Part shown: positions 6,270-13,910 of the stretch, piece after piece
How the letters are laid out: every line of letters starts with the position of its first letter
Numbering within the stretch: position 1 is the first letter of the stretch
From: Actinomycetota bacterium
GTDB taxonomy: Bacteria > Actinomycetota > Acidimicrobiia > Acidimicrobiales > Ilumatobacteraceae
Direction of reading: 5' to 3'
Assembly: GCA_010024485.1 (NCBI GenBank)
Contig: RGGX01000010.1
Span: forward strand, 1-17,818
DNA: 17,818 nt
Notes under the pieces: generated by a model
Seen by the model: the letters and a program-made list of their open reading frames with translations, nothing else
Told to the model about the DNA's origin: nothing
Database searches by the model: none
Made by a program: the position numbers and the translations under genes

Positions 6270-8515
6270 TGCGCGTGCTCCTCGTCGGTTCGGGTGGCCG
6301 CGAGCAGGCGCTCGCGCTGAACTGCCGGACGTCGGGACACGAGGTGGTGCTCTGCTCGGATGCCGCGGCCGCCGTCGATCACCTCGCGTCGGTCGATCTC
6401 GTCATCCCCGGCCCCGAGGCAGCGCTGGTGGCCGGGATCGCCACCACCTGCGCGGCGGCGGGGGTCCCCTGTTTCGGACCGAGCGCCGAGCTGGCGCGCC
6501 TCGAGTCGTCGAAGGCCCACGCGCGCGACGTGACCACTCGTCTCGGTATCCCCGGTCCGCGGTGGTCTCGGTTCGACGCCGACTCGGTGGAGGAGGCCAT
6601 GGCCTGGTGGCGCGACCTCGGCTCCCCCGTCGTCGTGAAACAGGACGGTCTCGCCGCCGGCAAGGGGGTGGTGGTGCCGACCGACGACGATGCGACCGTC
6701 GAGGCGATCACCGCGCTGTCGGCTCGCGGCGCGTTCCTCCTCGAGGAGCGCATGAGCGGGCCGGAGTGCTCGCTGCTCGCCCTGTGCGACGGCTCAACCG
6801 CCGTGGCGCTCCCCCTGGCCCAGGATCACAAGAGGATCGGCGAGGGTGATCGAGGTCCGAACACCGGCGGCATGGGCGCCTACGCCCCGGCCCCGCTCGA
6901 CGTCGACGTCGACGAACTCGTCGCGACCTTCATCACGCCGGTGCTCGACGACCTGCGATCGGCGGGCACCCCCTATGTGGGCGTGCTCTACGCCGGGCTC
7001 ATGATCACGCCGACCGGACCCCGACTGGTCGAGTACAACTGCCGATTCGGCGACCCGGAGGCCCAGGCGGTCATCCCGATGCTCGACTGTGATCTCGCCG
7101 ATGTGGCCCTGGCGGCGACCGAGGGGGCACTGTCCACCCACGCCGTCGCGACCGGGGTGCCGCTGCGGGCGGCGAGCGCGTGCACGGTGGTCGCAGCTGC
7201 TCCGGGATATCCGGGAACCCCAGCGGTCGGCGCCCCGGTGCTCGCCACCACGTTCTCCTCCACGACCACCGCCGCCAGTTCGCTCGACGACGAGCTCGCT
7301 CTCCTGTTCCCCGCCGGCATCGATGGCGAGGGTCGGGTGTCAGGTGGTCGGGTGCTCGCCGTCACCGGCCTCGGCGATGACCTCGGCTCGGCCCGCGATC
7401 GCGCCTACACCGCCCTCGACGGGATCGCCTTCGAGGGGATGCAGGTACGACGCGACATCGGTTGGCGGGCTCCGGGGGCGACGATGCGCTCCTACGCCGA
7501 GAGCGGGGTCGACATCGACGAGGGCACCCGCGCCGTCGACGGGATGCGCGCTGCGGTGGAACGCACCCTCGGGCCCGACGTGCTGCGCGGTGTCGGGTCT
7601 TTCGGCGGGGTGATCTCCCTGGCGCGACTGTCGGGTCTCGAGGAGCCGGTGCTGGTGGCCTCGACCGATGGGGTCGGCACCAAGGTGGAACTCGCCGCCC
7701 GTCTCGGCCGGGTGCGCGGTGTCGGCGCGGACATCGTCAACCACTGCATCGACGATGTGTTGGTCCAGTCGGCCCGACCGCTGATGTTCCTCGATTACAT
7801 CGCGGCCTCCCGTCTCGATGCCGAACTCGTGGCCGAGGTCGTCTCGGGGATGGCCGAGGCCTGCGAGGCCGCCGGATGCGCCCTGCTCGGCGGGGAGACC
7901 GCCGAGATGCCCGGTGTCTACGCCGATGACGCCTTCGATGTGGCGGGCACCCTGATCGGGTTCACCGACCGCGCGGCGCTGCTCCCCACCGACGACATCG
8001 GACCCGGGGATGTGCTGCTCGCCCTCGCCTCGTCGGGTCCGCACACCAACGGCTACTCGCTGTTGCGACGTCTGTTCCAGTGGTTCCCGATGGATGCGGT
8101 GCCGGTCGGCCTCGATCGACCGCTCGGTGAGGCACTGCTCGAGCCGCACCGCTCCTACCTCGACGTGATCGTTCCGTTGCTCGACGCCGGTGACGGCCCT
8201 CGGGTGAAGGGGTTGGCGCACATCACCGGCGGCGGCCTGCCCGAGAACCTCCCGCGCGTGCTCCCCGACGGGGTCGACGCCGAGGTGACCCTCGGATCGT
8301 GGCCAGTGCCACCGCTGTTCGCGCTGGTGCGCGACCTGCTGCCAGGCATGGACACCCACGAGCTGCACCGAACGCTGAACATGGGGGTCGGCATGGTCAT
8401 CGTGTGCGCCGAGGGCGACGTCGAGGCGATGCGCGACACCATCGAGGAGGACACCTGGGTGATCGGTCGTCTCGTCGAGGGGCGGCCCGGACATTCCGAG
8501 GTGCACCTGCGGTGA
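6269..8515 (+). CDS. purD: bifunctional phosphoribosylamine-glycine ligase / phosphoribosylformylglycinamidine cyclo-ligase (PurD-PurM fusion)
   Basis: One uninterrupted 748-residue frame joins two purine enzymes. Residues 1 to about 400 are PurD (GAR synthetase, ATP-grasp): VVVKQDGLAAGKG, QDHKRIGEGD, GPNTGGMGAYAP and VEYNCRFGDPEAQ, ending in RRDIGWRA, where stand-alone PurD proteins end. Residues 406-748 are a full-length PurM (AIR synthetase): STDGVGTKVELA, HCIDDVLVQ, GCALLGGETAEMPGVY, LASSGPHTNGYSL and HITGGGLPENLPRVLP. The linker is only a few residues. Two oddities lie in the PurD N-domain: the usual GGREHAL reads GGREQAL, and about 24 residues, including the conserved PGNxGT loop, are missing before GPEAAL at residue 48. 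An internal ATG at 7484 exactly begins PurM and follows a G-rich run, so separate PurM could also be made. The order PurD-PurM-then-PurN echoes eukaryotic GART and yeast Ade5,7. The start overlaps the purF stop (TGATG). Confidence 0.95.
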   Translation: MRVLLVGSGGREQALALNCRTSGHEVVLCSDAAAAVDHLASVDLVIPGPEAALVAGIATTCAAAGVPCFGPSAELARLESSKAHARDVTTRLGIPGPRWSRFDADSVEEAMAWWRDLGSPVVVKQDGLAAGKGVVVPTDDDATVEAITALSARGAFLLEERMSGPECSLLALCDGSTAVALPLAQDHKRIGEGDRGPNTGGMGAYAPAPLDVDVDELVATFITPVLDDLRSAGTPYVGVLYAGLMITPTGPRLVEYNCRFGDPEAQAVIPMLDCDLADVALAATEGALSTHAVATGVPLRAASACTVVAAAPGYPGTPAVGAPVLATTFSSTTTAASSLDDELALLFPAGIDGEGRVSGGRVLAVTGLGDDLGSARDRAYTALDGIAFEGMQVRRDIGWRAPGATMRSYAESGVDIDEGTRAVDGMRAAVERTLGPDVLRGVGSFGGVISLARLSGLEEPVLVASTDGVGTKVELAARLGRVRGVGADIVNHCIDDVLVQSARPLMFLDYIAASRLDAELVAEVVSGMAEACEAAGCALLGGETAEMPGVYADDAFDVAGTLIGFTDRAALLPTDDIGPGDVLLALASSGPHTNGYSLLRRLFQWFPMDAVPVGLDRPLGEALLEPHRSYLDVIVPLLDAGDGPRVKGLAHITGGGLPENLPRVLPDGVDAEVTLGSWPVPPLFALVRDLLPGMDTHELHRTLNMGVGMVIVCAEGDVEAMRDTIEEDTWVIGRLVEGRPGHSEVHLR

Positions 8516-9129
8516 CGCGCCCCCGACTGGTCGTCCTCGCCTCGGGCAACGGGTCGAATCTGCAGGCCCTCATCGACGCCGTCGACGAGGGGCACATCAA
8601 CGGACAGATCGTCGCGGTGGTGAGCGACCGCCCGGAGTCGCGAGCCCTGACCCGCGCCACCGATGCGGGCATTCTCGCCGCGCCGTTGCCGATCGCCGAG
8701 GGTGAGCGCAGAGACGACTACGACCGACGACTGGCCGACCTGCTCAGCGATCTCGCTCCTCATCTCGTGGTGCTCGCCGGATGGATGCGGATCCTGACCG
8801 ACACGGTCGTCGAGTCGTTCCGCGTCATCAACCTCCACCCGGCCCTGCCGGGGGAACTGCCGGGGACGCGCGCCATCGAGCGGGCCTGGGCCGAGCACCT
8901 CGCCGGCGGACGCGACCGCTCGGGGGTCATGGTCCACGAGGTGCCCGACGTCGCCGTCGACGCGGGCCCGGTGCTGGCCGTCGAGGAGGTCGCCATGGTC
9001 CCGGGCGACGATCTCGACTCGTTCGCCACGCGGGTGCACGCCGTCGAACACCGTCTTCTCACCCGCGTCGTCGCCGAGATCTGCGACGACCTGCTCTCCC
9101 ACGACCATCAGGAGGTCATCGATGCCTGA
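8512..9129 (+). CDS. purN: phosphoribosylglycinamide formyltransferase (10-formyl-THF dependent)
   Basis: Transfers a formyl group from 10-formyltetrahydrofolate to GAR, giving FGAR (step 3). The 205-residue length is normal for PurN. The N-terminus VLASGNGSNLQALIDA is the phosphate-binding loop. The catalytic set corresponding to E. coli Asn106, His108 and Asp144 is present as Asn107 and His109 (INLHPALPG) and Asp150 (VDAGPV). The GTG start overlaps the purDM stop as GTGA, with a GAGG site about 10 nt upstream, so translation is probably coupled to the fusion protein. A longer in-frame extension into purDM exists but has no family counterpart. The three activities PurD, PurM and PurN are thus consecutive, in the order of the eukaryotic trifunctional protein, with only the last unfused. 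Confidence 0.96.
   Translation: MTRPRLVVLASGNGSNLQALIDAVDEGHINGQIVAVVSDRPESRALTRATDAGILAAPLPIAEGERRDDYDRRLADLLSDLAPHLVVLAGWMRILTDTVVESFRVINLHPALPGELPGTRAIERAWAEHLAGGRDRSGVMVHEVPDVAVDAGPVLAVEEVAMVPGDDLDSFATRVHAVEHRLLTRVVAEICDDLLSHDHQEVIDA
9110..9115 (+). promoter_or_regulatory. ribosome binding site of guaB
   Basis: Perfect AGGAGG, 6 nt before ATG 9122, lies inside the end of purN. It is stronger than the sites of the other operon genes, so GuaB may be made in excess of the upstream enzymes. Confidence 0.75.
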
Positions 9130-10645
9130 CAACGCCGAGGCCAACGCGGCCCTCTTCTCCCCCACCGAGGGGCTCACCTTCGACGATGTCGTCGTGGTGC
9201 CGGGCTGGTCCACCACCCTGCCCGATGAGGTGGACACCTCGACGGTGTTCGCCGCCGGTATCGAACTCGCGGTGCCACTGGTGTCGGCCGCGATGGACAA
9301 GGTCACCGAGGCCCGTATGGCGATCGCCATGGCGCGGGTCGGCGGGATCGGCGTGATCCACCGGAACATGTCGGCCGAGGCCCAGGCCGCCGAGGTGCAG
9401 AAGGTGAAGCGGAGCCAGTCGGGGATGATCACCGATCCGGTGACACTCCCGGTGACGGCGACCCTCGCCGACGCCGAGGCCCTGATGCACCGCTTCAAGT
9501 TCTCCGGTGTGCCCATCACCTCCGACGAGGGACGGCTGATCGGGATCCTCACCAACCGCGACATCCGGTTCTGCGAGCCGTCGGACTTCTCGCGCCCGGT
9601 GAGCGACTTCATGACCTCGGAGAACCTGGTCACCGGGATGGTCGGCACCAGCCTCGACGAGGCGAAGGTGCTCCTGCAGCGACACCGCATCGAGAAACTG
9701 CCACTCGTCGATGAGTCCGGCCGTCTGGCCGGCCTGATCACCGTGAAGGACATCCAGAAGCGGCTCGATCATCCCGACGCGACCCGAGACGACCGTGGCC
9801 GCCTGCGGTGCGCGGCGGCCTGCGGCGTCGGCGCCGACGTCGAGGAGCGGGTGGAGGCCCTGGTCGCCATGGGGGTCGACGCGGTGTCGATCGACACCGC
9901 CCACGGCCATTCCGCCGGAGTGGTGGAGACGGTCCGCCGCATCAAATCGGCATGGCCCGATCTGCCGGTGACGGCCGGCAATGTGGTGACGGCGGAGGCG
10001 GTCGATGCCCTGGTCGAGGCCGGGGCCGACGCGGTCAAGGTGGGTGTGGGCGCGGGGTCGATCTGCACCACGCGCATCGTCAGCGGTGCGGGCATGCCGC
10101 AGCTGACGGCGATCTGGGAGACGACTCGTCGGGCCCGGGCCATCGGGGTCCCGATCATCGCCGACGGCGGCATCACCTATTCGGGGGACATCGTGAAGGC
10201 GATCGTCGCCGGAGCTGACTCGGTCATGCTCGGCTCTCTGCTCGCCGGCACCGAGGAGAGCCCCGGAGAGCTCGAGCTCTTCGAGGGGCGCCAGTTCAAG
10301 TCGTATCGCGGCATGGGCTCCCTCGGTGCGATGCAGGGGCTCGGCGCCGACCGCTACGCCACCGCCCAGTCGAGCGACGGATCGCCCTCCGATCTCGCTC
10401 AGACCAGCCGCAAGCTCGTGCCTGAGGGCATCGAGGGGCGCGTCCCCTACGCCGGGCCGCTCTCCGAGGTCGTCTACCAGCTCGTCGGTGGCCTTCGTTC
10501 GGGCATGGGGTACGCCGGGGCCTCCGCCCTCGACGACCTGCGCTCCACCACACGGATGATGCGCGTCACCACCGCCGGACGCGAGGAGAGCCACCCCCAC
10601 GATGTGACCATCACCAAGGAAGCCCCGAACTATCACCGGTCGTGA
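9122..10645 (+). CDS. guaB: inosine-5'-monophosphate dehydrogenase
   Basis: Oxidises IMP to XMP with NAD, the committed step to guanine nucleotides. The 507-residue protein has the standard TIM-barrel core interrupted by two CBS domains at about residues 97-213 (for example FKFSGVPITSDEGRLIGILT and IEKLPLVDESGRLAGLI). Key sites are the catalytic Cys315 in GVGAGSICTTRIVSGAG, the phosphate-binding IADGGITYSGDI, the mobile flap FKSYRGMGSLGAMQG, and RVPYAGPL. The start overlaps the end of purN by 8 nt and is preceded by AGGAGG at 9110-9115, the strongest ribosome site in the operon. The site usually taken by purH in such clusters is therefore occupied by guaB. CBS domains bind adenine/guanine nucleotides in relatives, so allosteric control is likely. 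No guaA follows. Confidence 0.97.
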   Translation: MPDNAEANAALFSPTEGLTFDDVVVVPGWSTTLPDEVDTSTVFAAGIELAVPLVSAAMDKVTEARMAIAMARVGGIGVIHRNMSAEAQAAEVQKVKRSQSGMITDPVTLPVTATLADAEALMHRFKFSGVPITSDEGRLIGILTNRDIRFCEPSDFSRPVSDFMTSENLVTGMVGTSLDEAKVLLQRHRIEKLPLVDESGRLAGLITVKDIQKRLDHPDATRDDRGRLRCAAACGVGADVEERVEALVAMGVDAVSIDTAHGHSAGVVETVRRIKSAWPDLPVTAGNVVTAEAVDALVEAGADAVKVGVGAGSICTTRIVSGAGMPQLTAIWETTRRARAIGVPIIADGGITYSGDIVKAIVAGADSVMLGSLLAGTEESPGELELFEGRQFKSYRGMGSLGAMQGLGADRYATAQSSDGSPSDLAQTSRKLVPEGIEGRVPYAGPLSEVVYQLVGGLRSGMGYAGASALDDLRSTTRMMRVTTAGREESHPHDVTITKEAPNYHRS

Positions 10646-10670
10646 CTCGCACCCCTCGATGTCCCCGACA

Positions 10671-10676
10671 TAGGTT
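10671..10676 (+). promoter_or_regulatory. candidate -10 box TAGGTT before the thioesterase gene
   Basis: TAGGTT fits TANNNT and is followed by 6 nt and then GTG 10683, which has no good Shine-Dalgarno site. This suggests a leaderless transcript starting at or near the start codon. Confidence 0.4.
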
Positions 10677-10682
10677 CTCCCC

Positions 10683-11483
10683 GTGGGGCTGAACGGAGCG
10701 TTCTTCGATGTGGAGGGCTCGGGGGCCGAGGAGGTCTTCCGGCCGACCGACCACTGCCGTGGACCCTGGGACGCCGACGCCTGCCACGCCGGACCACCCT
10801 CGGGTCTCATCGCTCGGGCCGTCGAGCGTCTCCTCCCCGATCACCGTCTGGCTCGGCTGACCGTCGAGTTGTCGCGGCCGGTCCCGCACCGGGGTTTCCG
10901 GGTGGAGGCCGAGGTGGCTCGCGCCGGTCGATCGGTGGCGACCGCTGCCGCGCGGATCATCGACATGGATGGGCGCGAGGTCGCGTCGGCCCGCACCCAT
11001 CACCTCGCGCCCGCGCCGTCCCCCCTCGACGTGACGTCGGCTCCGCTGGTGACACCCTCGTTCGACGACTCCTACCCGGACCGGTTCACCGTCGCCCGTT
11101 CCATGCACGACCTGCCGGCGTTCATGGATGGCGGTGTCGAGACGCGCTACGGCGCGGGGTCCGGACCCGAAGGTGGCCCGACGGTGATGTGGTTGCGGAC
11201 CGTGCCGCTCATCACCGGTGAGACCATGTCGGGATTCCAGCGGATCTGCCCGCTCGCCGACTGCGGGAACGCCACCAGCCGGAACGGGTCCTTCGACGAC
11301 TGGGCCTTCCTCAACACCGATCTCAACGTCAATCTCCACCGGGAACCGATCGGCGAGTGGTTCGCCATCGACTCGGTCTCGGTCTGGGAGCCCGACGGGA
11401 TCGGCCTCTCCGACTCGGTGCTGCTCGACGTCGACGGTCGGGTGGGTCGGGCCACGCAGACCCTGATGGTGCGTTCGGCCTGA
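10683..11483 (+). CDS. thioesterase-family protein (double hotdog, acyl-CoA thioesterase-like)
   Basis: A 266-residue protein resembling the actinobacterial thioesterase-family proteins built from two hotdog domains (4HBT_3 type, distantly TesB-like). The N-terminal half carries GPWDADACHAGPPSGLIARA, matching the usual pattern in which a Gly-Pro-Pro turn starts the central hotdog helix. The C-terminal half carries DDWAFLNTDLNVNLHREP, then GEWFAID and DGRVGRATQ, the typical second-hotdog signature. Hydrolysis of a fatty acyl-CoA is the family expectation; the substrate is not readable. The start is GTG at 10683, 37 nt after guaB. There is no clear Shine-Dalgarno site, but a TAGGTT box ends 7 nt before the GTG, suggesting it may have its own leaderless promoter rather than depend only on the purine operon. 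It converges on the VWA gene with only 6 nt between them. Confidence 0.8.
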   Translation: MGLNGAFFDVEGSGAEEVFRPTDHCRGPWDADACHAGPPSGLIARAVERLLPDHRLARLTVELSRPVPHRGFRVEAEVARAGRSVATAAARIIDMDGREVASARTHHLAPAPSPLDVTSAPLVTPSFDDSYPDRFTVARSMHDLPAFMDGGVETRYGAGSGPEGGPTVMWLRTVPLITGETMSGFQRICPLADCGNATSRNGSFDDWAFLNTDLNVNLHREPIGEWFAIDSVSVWEPDGIGLSDSVLLDVDGRVGRATQTLMVRSA

Positions 11484-11495
11484 GCGCCCTCAGGC
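11478..11495. terminator. hairpin spanning both convergent stop codons
   Basis: GCCTGAG (11478-11484), loop CGCC, CTCAGGC (11489-11495). The TGA in the left arm is the stop of the thioesterase gene and the TCA in the right arm is the stop of the VWA gene read on the minus strand. It is symmetrical, so it could end both transcripts, but neither side has a T-run and the stem is only 7 bp. Confidence 0.4.
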
Positions 11496-12950
11496 GAGCT
11501 TCTCGACGAACGACTCGAGCTGACGCAGGTTGCGGCACTCGAAGATGCCGTCGGTGTGCGCCCCGTACTCGCCGACGATCGAGTCACCGGTGTTCCAGTA
11601 GGAGCGCGGCTCGGGGTTCAGCCAGTAGACGTGCCGGGCCTTGGCGCGGATCTCCTTGACCACCCATGACTGACTGGCGTGGTAGTTGTTGCGCGCGTCA
11701 CCGAGGAGCAGCACCGTGGTCTTCGGCCCGATCTCGCGTCCGTGCCGGTCCCAGAACACCTCGAAGGCGTGGCCGTAGTCAGAGTGTCCGTCCACCCAGA
11801 CCACATCGGCCTCGGTGTTGACCCGATGGATGGCCTCGGCGATGTCCTCGGTCGACTTGAAGTAGTCGGTGACCTCGTCGATGCCGTCGATGAAGACGAA
11901 GGAGCGCACCTTCGAGAACTGGTTCGAGATCGCGTAGACGAGCATGAGGGTGAAGCGCGCGAAGGCCGCGACCGAGCCCGAGATGTCGGCCACCACCATG
12001 AGCTCGGGTTTGGCGGGTCGGGGGTACTTGAACTTCGGCTCGGCGGGAACGCCGCCGTAGCTGAGGGAGTGACGAACGGTGTTGCGGAAGTCGAGCGGGC
12101 CGCGCCGTCCGTGACGACGCTTGCGCGCCAGCCGGGCCGCGAGTTTGCGGGTGAGCGGCTGGAGGGCCTTGCGGAGGCTCTGCATCTCCTCGCGGGAGGC
12201 GTGCATGAACTCGACGTCCTCGGGCAGTGGCTTGCGGAGGGTCTTGGCCATGGCCTCGGCACCCCGGTCGGCCACCAGCCGACGCCGGATCTCGGCCTCG
12301 ACCTCGGCCTTGAACTCGCCGATCCGGTGCTCGTACTCCTCGCGCTCGAGGCGCTGCTCGAGTCCGCTGGCTGATTCGCCGCGCTCGGCCATGGCCTGCA
12401 TCATCTTCTCGAGCATCCCGTCGAGGTCGAGGTTCCGCAGGGTGCGGTAGAGGTAGTAGGTGCCGCCCACGGGCCGGCCGGGCTCCATCCCGGCGAACCG
12501 CTGCACGGACTGCTTCGCGAGGGCCCGCATGAGGGCCTGGTCGCCGTTCATGAGTGCCTGCATGAGCAGGTGCGCGATCTCCTCGGGGGTGAGGGCGTCG
12601 AGGGATCCCGCCCCACCGCTGCCGTCACCGGCCTGGCTCTGGTCCTGCATCTCCCGCCAGAGCTCGTCGAGATCGCTGTCGCCGGTTGCCTCGGTGAGCG
12701 CGTACTCGGGGCCACGGAGACTGAAGTAGACCTCGAAGACGGTCTCGAAGGAGCGCCAGTGGGCCTGGTTCTTGACCAGGGTGGCGCCGAGGGCGTACTT
12801 GAAGGCCTCCCGGTCCTCGAGCGGGATGTGCTGCACGGCCTCCATCGCGTCGAGGTTCTCCGTCAGGCTGACGGGCAGCCCGGCCTCGCGCAACTGCGTG
12901 ACGAAGCCGTTGAGGAGGTCGAGCATCGAGCGCGGCTCGGTGAGGCTCAT
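11490..12950 (-). CDS. VWA domain-containing CoxE-like protein
   Basis: A 486-residue protein with a C-terminal von Willebrand factor A domain of the CoxE-like class. The metal-ion-dependent adhesion site is intact: DISGSVA with Asp322, Ser324 and Ser326, later GHSDYGHAF and LLLGDARNN for the remaining loops. The N-terminal 300 residues are mostly helical and charged, with a Gly/Ser-rich patch (GDGSGGAGS) and a very basic segment (RKLAARLARKRRHGRRG) just before the VWA domain. No signal peptide or membrane segment is seen, so it is cytosolic. It starts 10 nt after the MoxR ATPase gene and is surely its partner: MoxR/VWA pairs act as chaperone-like modules inserting cofactors into, or remodelling, client proteins (CoxD/CoxE for CO dehydrogenase). 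No cox structural genes are nearby, so the client is unknown. Confidence 0.88.
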   Translation of the reverse strand: MSLTEPRSMLDLLNGFVTQLREAGLPVSLTENLDAMEAVQHIPLEDREAFKYALGATLVKNQAHWRSFETVFEVYFSLRGPEYALTEATGDSDLDELWREMQDQSQAGDGSGGAGSLDALTPEEIAHLLMQALMNGDQALMRALAKQSVQRFAGMEPGRPVGGTYYLYRTLRNLDLDGMLEKMMQAMAERGESASGLEQRLEREEYEHRIGEFKAEVEAEIRRRLVADRGAEAMAKTLRKPLPEDVEFMHASREEMQSLRKALQPLTRKLAARLARKRRHGRRGPLDFRNTVRHSLSYGGVPAEPKFKYPRPAKPELMVVADISGSVAAFARFTLMLVYAISNQFSKVRSFVFIDGIDEVTDYFKSTEDIAEAIHRVNTEADVVWVDGHSDYGHAFEVFWDRHGREIGPKTTVLLLGDARNNYHASQSWVVKEIRAKARHVYWLNPEPRSYWNTGDSIVGEYGAHTDGIFECRNLRQLESFVEKLA

Positions 12951-12960
12951 GGGAGGTCGC

Positions 12961-13839
12961 TCACTCGTCGACCGAGAGTTCCTTGGCGGCCTTGGCGATG
13001 TCGGTCTGGTACTTGAGGAGGATGTGCAGGGTTTCCTTCGCCGTCTCCTCGTCGATGGTCTCGATGTTGAGGAGCATGAGGGTGCGCGCCCAGTCGAGGG
13101 TCTCAGAGACGCTCGGCGCCTTCTTCAGATCGAGGGAGCGGATCGAGCGAACGATCCGCGCGATCTGCTCAGCGAGGTTCTCGGTGACTCCGGGCACCTT
13201 GGCGAGCACGATCTCCCGCTCGCGGTCGAGTGACGGGTAGTCGACGTGGAGGTAAAGGCAGCGGCGCTTGAGTGCCTCGGAGAGTTCCCGGGTGTTGTTG
13301 GAGGTGAGGAACACCAGTGGGATCTGCTTGGCCTCGATGGTGCCGAGCTCGGGGATCGACACCTGGTAGTCGGAGAGGATCTCAAGCAGGAGCGCCTCGG
13401 TCTCCACTTCGACGCGGTCGACCTCGTCGATGAGGAGCACGACGGGGTCGTCGGCGGTGATCGCCTCGAGGAGCGGCCTGGTGAGCAGGAACTCGTCGGA
13501 GAAGATGTCGTCGTGGACCTCGGCCCATGAGTCCGAGCTGCGATCGGCCTGGATGCGGAGCAGCTGCTTCTTGTAGTTCCATTCGAAGAGGGCCTTGGAC
13601 TCATCCAGCCCCTCGTAGCACTGGAGTCGGACGAGGCGGGCCCCGGTCAGCTCAGCGATCGACTTGGCGAGTTGGGTCTTGCCGGTGCCGGCCGGACCCT
13701 CGACGAGTACCGGTTTGCCGAGCCGGTCGGCGAGGTAGGCGACCCCGGCGATGCCGTCGTCGGCGAGGTAGTCAAGGTCGCGCAAGCCGTCGCGAACCTG
13801 CTGGACGCTGTCGAATCGCGGGGAGGGTTCAGCTGCCAT
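12961..13839 (-). CDS. MoxR-type AAA+ ATPase (CoxD-like)
   Basis: A 292-residue AAA+ ATPase of the MoxR family. Walker A is GPAGTGKT at about 48-55, Walker B is VVLLIDEVD at about 133-141, and the sensor region is VFLTSNNTRELSEALKRRC with the arginine-finger stretch. LQCYEGLDESKALFEWNYKKQ follows the first core strand and is characteristic of the CoxD/MoxR branch. The frame is open upstream to 13938, but ATG 13839 gives the normal N-terminus and lies 7 nt after a TAGCGT box; the longer form would overlap the divergent MFS gene. It is the first gene of a two-gene unit with the VWA protein. Family knowledge suggests an ATP-driven oligomer that remodels or metallates a client with help from the VWA partner. 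Confidence 0.92.
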   Translation of the reverse strand: MAAEPSPRFDSVQQVRDGLRDLDYLADDGIAGVAYLADRLGKPVLVEGPAGTGKTQLAKSIAELTGARLVRLQCYEGLDESKALFEWNYKKQLLRIQADRSSDSWAEVHDDIFSDEFLLTRPLLEAITADDPVVLLIDEVDRVEVETEALLLEILSDYQVSIPELGTIEAKQIPLVFLTSNNTRELSEALKRRCLYLHVDYPSLDREREIVLAKVPGVTENLAEQIARIVRSIRSLDLKKAPSVSETLDWARTLMLLNIETIDEETAKETLHILLKYQTDIAKAAKELSVDE

Positions 13840-13846
13840 CGGGCCG

Positions 13847-13852
13847 ACGCTA
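13847..13852 (-). promoter_or_regulatory. candidate -10 box TAGCGT before the MoxR gene
   Basis: Read on the minus strand, TAGCGT is followed by 7 nt and ATG 13839. There is no Shine-Dalgarno site in the gap, so a leaderless transcript is likely. Confidence 0.4.
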
Positions 13853-13895
13853 CCGCCCGGCCCATGATGTGGTCGTGTCCGGGTCACCGATGCCG

Positions 13896-13901
13896 TAGCA
13901 T
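13896..13901 (+). promoter_or_regulatory. candidate -10 box TAGCAT before the MFS gene
   Basis: TAGCAT is followed by 9 nt and ATG 13911, in the 71-nt divergent spacer shared with the MoxR gene. No Shine-Dalgarno site is visible for this start. Confidence 0.4.
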
Positions 13902-13910
13902 CCGCCTGCC

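Noticed and set aside
8155..10810. Long minus-strand frames (about 530 and 560 codons) over purM, purN and guaB
   Set aside because: They overlap each other and three well-supported genes; the proteins lack recognisable domains or plausible starts.
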